The position numbers and the translations under genes are program-made. The notes beneath the pieces were generated by a model that was not told the DNA's origin, did no database searches, and worked only from the letters and a program-made list of their open reading frames with translations. A DNA stretch of 64,000 nt from Phymorhynchus buccinoides. Lineage: Eukaryota; Mollusca; Gastropoda; Neogastropoda; Raphitomidae. The DNA lies in assembly GCA_017654935.2 (NCBI GenBank), contig CM065682.1, forward strand, positions 34,623,349-34,687,348, in the 5' to 3' direction. Position 1 is the stretch's first letter; each line of letters begins with the position of its first letter. Shown one piece after another: positions 25,501 through 34,100 of this stretch.

Positions 25501-28500
25501 TGGACCTTTTGTCGCGTCGTTCTTCCTTGGGTCAGTCAGCTCAGCCGGCGGCGTCGGTTACGGCTTCGGATCACACGGTGGATCCTATGGAAGAGGATTT
25601 TTCTGATCCTTCTGTTTCTGGCATACAAGGGTATCTGGCGGCCTTGCAGCCTTACTGCCAGGATGTTGTCTCGGTGGAGTCCTCTCAGGTTCTGCCCCAG
25701 GATGATGCTTTCGGTACCCTTCAGTCTCGGCGTGGTCATAGACTGGTCTTGCAGTGCTCTTCGTCGATTTGTGATGCTCTCGATTTGGCTGACACACACA
25801 TGTGGTCTAGAGCTAAACAGTCTAGAAGGGAACAGGAGGTGTCCCCACCTATTCCTTCTCTGTCCGGTTCATGTCCTGTGGTTCCTCAGTTCGCCCCAGT
25901 TCTTCCCATGGAGAGTGAGTTTTTGCCGATTCCAGCCTTTTCGGCTCTTTCCCAGGAGGAAATTTCTGATCTTGGTCTGTTGCTGAATGGTCCTTCCATC
26001 AGGTCGGTGTCCATCCCTGCCAAGTCTTACTTGTCTCTGGAGAAGGCTGTCTCGCAATCATTGATGCATTGTTCCACGGCTACTGCTGCACACGGTCTTC
26101 CCACTCTGTTGGGCAGGACCTCCACGGGCCGTCCTGAGGATTTTCGTCTGGCGGATGCCATTGATGAGCAGGCTTTAGGCTGCCTTCTGTCAGCCTTGCG
26201 TGATTCAGTTCAACTCACCGCTCTGGGCCTCGCTACCTTGCGTAGTAGGCTTTCGGCCTTTTTCAGGGATCAAGCTCTCCAACAGTCCTCTCTTGCCATG
26301 TTGGAGGTGGAACGTCGTGCCCTTCGTTCGGACCCAATCCCTTCCTCAGGAATTTTTGCTTCGGCAAGGGTGTCCAAAGTTAAGGAGGCTATGCTGTTCC
26401 CACTCTGTTGGGCAGGACCTCCACGGGCCGTCCTGAGGATTTTCGTCTGGCGGATGCCATTCAGGCTTTAGGCTGCCTTCTGTCTCTCACGTAGTAGGCT
26501 TTCGGCCTTTTTCAGGGACAAGCTCTCCAACAGTCCTCTCTTCCTGGAACGTCGTGCCCTTCGTTCGGACCCAATCCCTTCCTCAGGAATTTTTGCTTTT
26601 GCAGGCGTGTTCGGGTCGTCAGTCCCTCTCTCACAATGACAGGGGCTACTTTGCAGACCTTGGCGGCTAGGGCTAGGCCACCCTCTCGTTCTGCTTCTGT
26701 GTCTCCTGCTCGTTTCCAGCAGCGTGGTGCATTTTCAGCCCGTCGGGCCTCTTCTTCTTCCTCTCGCTTTCGTACTCCACAGCCGTTGAGGAACTCGTTC
26801 CGTGGCTCTTCTCAGCCGTACCCTTCTCCTTCGGCTCGGGGCAGGCCCTTCCAGCGCGGTGCAAATCGCTCTACTCGTTTTCAGAACTCAAAACGCTACC
26901 CTCCTTTTCAGTAGGGCCCGCGCGGCTTCGGGTGGATCCCGAGTTGGCTGTTCCATCAAGTGTGGACTCTCTGGCTCAGCATCACCTTCAGTGGTCTCTG
27001 CTGTCAGTCAGCTCTTGGATCCTCCGTGTCGTGCGGGATGGGTTCCGCTTTCCGCTGCTCGCGGAACCTCCTCTCTCGCGGGTGCCTATTGTCTTTCCTC
27101 CCCCTGCAGATCCTCTTCGCTTTCAGATCTTGGACGCAGAGGTCAAGTCCCTTCTGGACAAGGGTGCTGTGATTCCAGTACCCAACCCGGGCCCGGGTTT
27201 CTACTCGCGCATGTTCACTGTACCAAAGAAGAACGGCGAGTTCCGTCCAGTGCTGGACTTGTCTCCTCTCAATGCTTTTCTGCGCCCCATGGCGTTCAGA
27301 ATGGAGACGGCTGCTTCGGTTCGCAACTTCATCCAGCCGGGGGATTGGGCGACTTCCATAGACCTCAAGGATGCCTATTTCCATGTTTCGATCCACCCAG
27401 ATCGAAGGCATCTCTTGAGGTTCGTATGGGGGAACACGACTTATCAGTTCGTAGTCCTTCCCTTCGGGCTCTCTCTGGCCCCATGGATTTTCACCATGGT
27501 GGTCAGGGAGTTCGTCGGCGTGGCCAGGTCCAGGGGGATCCGTCTCAAGGTGTACCTGGACGACTGGCTCACCTTGGCTCAGTCCAGGGACCGGTGCCAG
27601 GAACACACCTCGGAGCTCCAGGCCCTAACCGTCCAGGTTGGCTTCAACGTGAACGTCAAAAAGTCGGATTTGACTCCGGCCCAGGAATTCAAATATCTGG
27701 GGATGGTATTCAATACCCAGACGTTCACGGTCTGTCCGTCTTCGGAGCGGATCCAGTCCATTCAGTCCTTTCTGGAAAGCCTTCTGTTGGCGGGTTCAGC
27801 AACGGTTCGTCAACTTCTCAAGTTGCTGGGCTTCATGGAGTCCTTGGCAGACCTCTTGCCTCTGGGTCGTCTGCACAAGCGTCCTCTACAACGGAAGTGT
27901 GCGGAACTCGGGGTTTCTCATCTTCCTCTGGAATCTCAGATCGTTTTGGGCCCGTGGTTTCGCAGTTCAGTCCTCCAGTGGTTGGACCCGGTTTGGCTGG
28001 GGTCCTCAGTTCCCATTCGGCCTCTCCACCATCAAGAATTCCTTTTCACGGATGCGTCAAAGGAAGGTTGGGGGGCTCATCTGGACCGGCGGGAGGTTTC
28101 GGGGTTGTGGTCCGAAGCAGAGTCGTCTCTCCACATCAATTTTCTGGAGATGGAGGCGGTTTCGCTCGCGCTCAAAGCGCTACTTCCCCTGCTACGAGGC
28201 AAGTGGGTCACAGTTTGTGGCGACAACACCACGTGCCTCTCATACCTTCGGCGTCAGGGGGGCACGAAATCGCCTTCACTCTCCAGGAAGGCAGAGGAGA
28301 TCCTGCTTTGGACTGCACGGAATTCCATTCATCTAACCGTGGAGTTCATTCCCGGGAAGCTGAATGTTCTCGCCGACCAGCTGAGCCGTTCCAACCAGGT
28401 GATTGCAACGGAGTGGACTCTCGTCCATCGGGTCCTTCAACCCATTTGGTCGATGTGGGGAAAGCCACACGTCGACTTGTTTGCAACTCGCTTCAGCCGG

Positions 28501-31141
28501 CGTCTTCCGCTCTTCGTCTCCCCGATGGCAGATCCCTTGGCATGGGCAAGGAATGCCTTCAGTCTCCAGTGGTCGGGTCTGTGGGCCTACGCCTACCCAC
28601 CCACAGCTCTTCTTCCAAGGGTGTTGGAAAAGTGCGCTCGGGAGCGTCCTGCTCTCATTCTCATAGCGCCAAGATGGGAAAACAGTCCGTGGTTCCCCGA
28701 GCTGTTAGCTCTCACCCACGTGCCGGGTGTTCCCCTCCAGTTGACCCCAAGGTCTCTGGTTCAACCGCGCACAGGCGTTCCGCATCGAAATCCTGCCGTC
28801 CTTCATCTGACCGCTTGGCTACTTTGCGGTCAGGGTTGCGGTCACAGGGTCTGAGAAGTGAAGCCATTGAAGTGATTCTTCAATCCCGCCGTCAAAGCAC
28901 TAATACCTTGTATTCCTTGCGTTGGACCTCTTGGTTCAATTTCTGTACAGTTGAGTCTTTTTCTCCTTTGCACCCGACTGGTGCTCAGTTTGTTTCCTTT
29001 TTGTCTCATTTGCATAATGAGAAGGGCCTCTTGGCCCAAACTTTGTCAGGTTATAAGTCGGCGGTTATTAGCACTATTTCTATTGCTACTGGTCGTCAAC
29101 CTTCCTTTGCTTCTTCTGTTTTGGTTTCCCATTTTTTGGATGGTTTGCGTAATAAGTCAATTCGCCCGACCATCAGACTTCCGCAATGGGACGTTTTTCT
29201 TGTGCTTCACTTTCTCAGGTCAGAATGTGAACCGCTTTCTTCGTTATCTTTTAAGCTTCTTTCTTTTAAGACGCTTTTCCTTGTTAGTCTTGCCTTAGCG
29301 AGACGTGTGAGTGGTATCCACGCTCTTAGTGGTTTAGTTAATGATTATGAGTTCGCGGAGGATGGTTCCTCGATCTCCCTGTCTTTTCTACCGGAATTCC
29401 GTGCGAAAAATCAATCGGCTCAGCAAGCTTCTCCGTTGGTTGTTATCGAGAGTCTCTCTAACATCCTCGCTCCGGACGATGAGGATAGATGTCTGTGCCC
29501 GGTTCGCTGTTTGCGCACGTATCTCCTTCGGTCAGCCTCGTTCCGTAGCCAGAAGCGCCGCCTTTTCATTTCTTTGAATTCCAATTATTCAAGCGATATC
29601 CGTAAGGCCACTTTGGCTCGCTGGTTAGTCGAGTTGATTCGACTAGCCTACTCCCACGCCGATCGTTCTGCGCCCCCAGGTATACGGGCTCACGAAGTTA
29701 GGGCTATTAGCACCTCACTAGCCTTGGTCAGGGGTGTTCCAGTCCCTGCCATTATGTCCTCCGCCTTCTGGAAGTCGGAGACTACCTTTACCTCTTACTA
29801 TCTGCGCGAGTTTTCCACTCTCCGGCAGGACAACACTTTTGGTATTCGCCGTGCTGTGTTGTCCTCCAAGACGGTGTCCTTTTGAGGTATGACTTTTGTC
29901 TGTTTGTTTTTATAGACTTATTTTAAGTCTTTTGGGGGATATGTAACATGCTTTGCGGATTTACCTTCTTATTCTAGAGGGTATGTGTGTGTTTATGTGA
30001 TATCTCTGTCATGGTTTGTTCCGTGGTCTCAGAGTAGTGCTTTACAATTACCCTCCTCCTTGTTGGTAATCTTGCACTTTGTAGTGGAATGGTAAGGATG
30101 ATAGAATAGATTGAGGAATTTTTATTAATTCTACTATCTATTTTATCTATATACTTACCATTCCACTACATTTAATTGACCCTCCCACCTCCCTCCTAAT
30201 GGTTTTTGAATGTGTACCTTCCCTTTTATTGGGTGCTTGCTTTCAAGAAAGTGAGTAGTCTGCTACACCGGAAGTTACGTGGATTGGGAGTTGTGGTAGT
30301 AAGACACTCTTGATTTTGTTCTGTCTTCCAAGCTAATCTTGTACAAATATGCACTTTGTAGTGGAATGGTAAGTATATAGATAAAATAGATAGTAGAATT
30401 AATAAAAATTCCTCATTTTGGATGATTTTTGAAGGTCTTATAAGGGAGGTTCCACTGTACCCACTTTTGAGTTGGTTGGTTTCCACTGTATATTAAACTG
30501 TGTGTCCTGGCATTGAATGCTGGTGTGAATGGCCTTGTTTGTTTTCAGATGTTCCATCCCTACGTCATTGACACCTCCATCATCTTCAACCAGTCGGGGG
30601 ACAAGAAGATCAGATGTGGCCTTCGAAAATTGGCTTTAAACTTTCTTGGGTACGGCTCTTTTACTTTTCTTTTCTGCGGACTTGATTTTTCCACTGTAGT
30701 AATGCAAAGTGTAATTTGTACTCTGAGTATGTGCTAGGCAAAGCATCAACTTAGTATATGTCAGTCTTGTTTGTCTTGCATACTGTGCAGTATAATAATA
30801 ATAAACAGATATTTTTATAGTGCTTTTTATCGAGCACAAAGCGCTTTACAATCAGCATTTAAGCACACACGCACATACACATACATACACGCATGCATGT
30901 GAGTGAGCGCATGCTTGCACACAGACATACACACACAGACTCGCATACATTTCATCAAACGCACAGAAACACATTCTAACTGACACGCACACACACTTAC
31001 ACAATTACAAGCATACACACACACACACACTCTCTCTCTCTCTCTCTCTCCAAACACAATCTCTCCTACGTACACATATACTTATGCACATACCCACACA
31101 GCACACCACACACACACACACGCACACGCACACGCACACAC

Positions 31142-31183
<42 letters not shown>

Positions 31184-34100
31184 ACAACACACACCCTTCA
31201 CTGCCAGAGGAAAACAGAGAAATTATCAATTTTCTAATTATAAAATTTAAAGGAGATTTGTGAGACTCAATCTAAGAAAAATAATGGTCTATCTAGATCT
31301 ATCGTTCCTTACTTGTCTAAACCAAAAACCATCATTCCAGGACTATGACTTCAAAAGTTATGTCATCACACACCACATAGTAGACAGGGACTGGGCAGGG
31401 AAGGGGTTGACACTTGTTTTAAGTATGAATTTATTTAGAAGCAAAAACCTTCTGTTGCATGATCATTTCTAAGGTTTTCTCTCTTTTTTTCTGTTATTGA
31501 TTGAAGTTGGGCAAAATACCCCAAAAGACTGGTGTGTCCAGTCTTCATGCGTTCTTGATTTGTGACCAGGCGAAAAATCCAGGGCTCGAAGCAAGGCCAC
31601 TGCTCCATTGAAGATGCTAAAGCCACCATGGACCTGGTCAAGCTGAAACTGAGCAAAGGTCAGTGGGCTTCTGGTTCGTTAAGCGCTCTCTTCTTACGTA
31701 CCATTGGTCTTTAGTAGTACATGTCTATGATTATGCGTCTTAATGGTACAGTGTTTCTTCTCTAGTACAATATAACATTCATCTTAGTTCAACTCTCTTT
31801 TATTGTCTCTCAGGACTTTGTCTTTTTGTACCCTTTGCTCTCTGCGAACATGAGTTTCTACTGATTGTAGTAAAGGGTTCTCTTTCTACATCAGTGTGTG
31901 TCTGTGTGGATGGAAGTTCAGTTTAACGTCGCGTATCGGCTTTCGCCATGTACGACGGGCTGAACAAACCAACCAGGGTATAAACAAAAATTTATGTTCC
32001 TGAATCACTGTCTTAGCCAAAAGGCCGAGAAGCGATCAGAATTAATGTGTGTGTGTGTTTGTTTACATGTATTTATATATTAGTGATGCAATCAATTGGA
32101 TTTTTTAGTTGTGAGTATAATAATAATAATGATTTTTTATATAGCGCAACACCTCTCAGTTAAACTCTTTGTGCTTTACAATTGATTAAAATAAGATACA
32201 TAAATAAGCACCACTAAAGTAATACACAAAAGCTACAATAAATACTCGCATTAATACAGTACACCCGTAGGCATAAACACATATTATATAAACATCAAAT
32301 ATAGCAATATATATTCAATCACACGTAGACAAACAAGGATCAACACATTAGTACACATCAAGTATAACAACCCATATCCTTACATTTCTGTTACAAATCT
32401 GTCAGTGAGTGTTTGAGTATACATGTGTTTGTCTGTGTCTGTATTAGTGTGTGTGTTGCCACTTGTGTTTGAATCTTTTAAACCTTTTCTTTCAGACATT
32501 GAGTTTGGGGATGCCATGCTGGGAGGGGTGTACTTCCCCAACATCAAGACCTACTTCCAGAACCCGGACAAAGCTCAGAATGTGGAGGAAACCTTCTCCG
32601 CCCACCCCCACCCACCCTCCACACCACCTCCACACCCTGAACCAAGCAACCATTCCCTTTCCCCATCTTCCTTGGTGCTTACACATCCCTCCTCTACCTG
32701 TCCACAAAACGGGTCTTCAGTGCATTCACACGAGTCTATGGACGCTGACTGTCAGCCTGCGCAAAAGGCGGAAGGCTGTGTTCGTTCTGTTGAATCTCAA
32801 AGTCAAGAAACAGAGAAAGGAGGACTTGAAGAACAAGCACATCAGTGCAATGTTGAGTGCAGTTGTGGAGCGAGCGAAGAAAGAAAAGATGTAGAAAACG
32901 GGCAGTATTGTCAGGGTGAGATGGGCCAGTGTGAAGCGTTCTTTCAACAGGAGGGTGGCACGATTGTGTTCAATTTCTTTGAACTGGTGGTTGACAATCG
33001 GAGCAGAGGTGAGTCTTATTTCCAATGAATGTGTGTGATGAATAACGTTACAAATCATAAAATTAAATGCAGTCATAAATTATTTATCAGAACAGGACAA
33101 CTTAGTCTTGACCAACAGGAATGTGATATGCATGTAATTAGCTATCAATTTGGTGGTACTAGGCAGCAGGATTTCTCCATGCTCTTATTGACTTTTAGCT
33201 GCCATGGGATTTTTACATGTGTAAAGCGCACAGGTCAGATTAGCTTTAAGTCCCCGTCTGAAGGACTCAACGTTCAGTTTAATTTTCTCCCGTTGAACTA
33301 GAAAGAAAGGGTGAGGCCGGGATTCAAACCCCAGTCACTCATGCATTGCCAGGTAAATGTCTTAACCACTCTGCCACCTTCCTTCCTGGTAGGAATTGTG
33401 AAAAGATGCATTTGCTGGTGGGTTTTTTAAACGTGTGTGTGTGTGTATGTAGCTGGTGTGGTTGGGAGCAAAGACTTTCTGCGGCGACTGCAGCCCCATC
33501 CTAAAGTGGAGCGGGTGGAGGTGGAGAATGATTCTGAGGCCTGCGCAGCAGCTCCAGGGGTCAGTCAGCGCACCAACATGACCTGGGTGCAGCTGACATC
33601 CATGGCCAGGCAACTGTCATCAAAGGACACAGACGGCTGTGGTCATGCTGCCTCCGGTGAAGATGAGAGAAAGGTAAAGATTCTGCCATGTGTATAACAT
33701 TTGTGAAAGGTGATTCGGTGTTAGTTTTAGATGTGTATTTATCAGGGATGCTTATGTGTATACCTGATGCAAAATTCAGACAATTTGATGCAGTTTCAGG
33801 TAGTGATCTACTTGAGAGAAAAAAAACCTCTCTCACAAGAACTTATAAATTTTGATCACTAGGTTTAGTTAGAGCTGGAAATAAACATTCAAATATTTCT
33901 GTCATTGCATGCAACCTGATTTATTGGAGGTAGAGCACAGTATTTGTACAGAACTTGTGGAAGGGTGGCTTTAAGACAAAAGTGCTTATATCATAAGCAA
34001 CAGTGCTCAGGTTTATTACTCTGCCGCAGGAAGTTTATTGCTTTCCCTCAACTTGACTTTATAGTCTGAGCTTATAGTTTCTTTCAAGACATATTTTTAG

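Larger units (their letters stand above)
24139..30415 (+). mobile_element. DIRS-type tyrosine-recombinase retrotransposon
   Basis: A 6.3 kb element in REXO5 intron 9, same orientation as the gene. Order: inverted terminal repeat, gag-like ORF, reverse transcriptase/RNase H ORF, overlapping tyrosine recombinase ORF, internal complementary region, inverted terminal repeat. The two terminal repeats are inverse copies over about 133 bp (24161-24294 and 30240-30372). The internal complementary region (30076-30170) is the complement of the left end followed by the complement of the right end, overlapping at TGAGG, exactly as the circular-intermediate model of DIRS replication requires. RT and recombinase frames are open; gag is disrupted by an internal duplication. 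Confidence 0.93.

Noticed and set aside
26802..28778. N-terminal 660 codons of the long frame ending at 29885
   Set aside because: Overlaps RT/RNase H in another frame with low-complexity Ser/Gly composition; only the recombinase part is recognisable.
32011..32036. A functional U2 snRNA gene
   Set aside because: Only the first 26 bases match; the branch-point recognition region, Sm site and promoter are absent.
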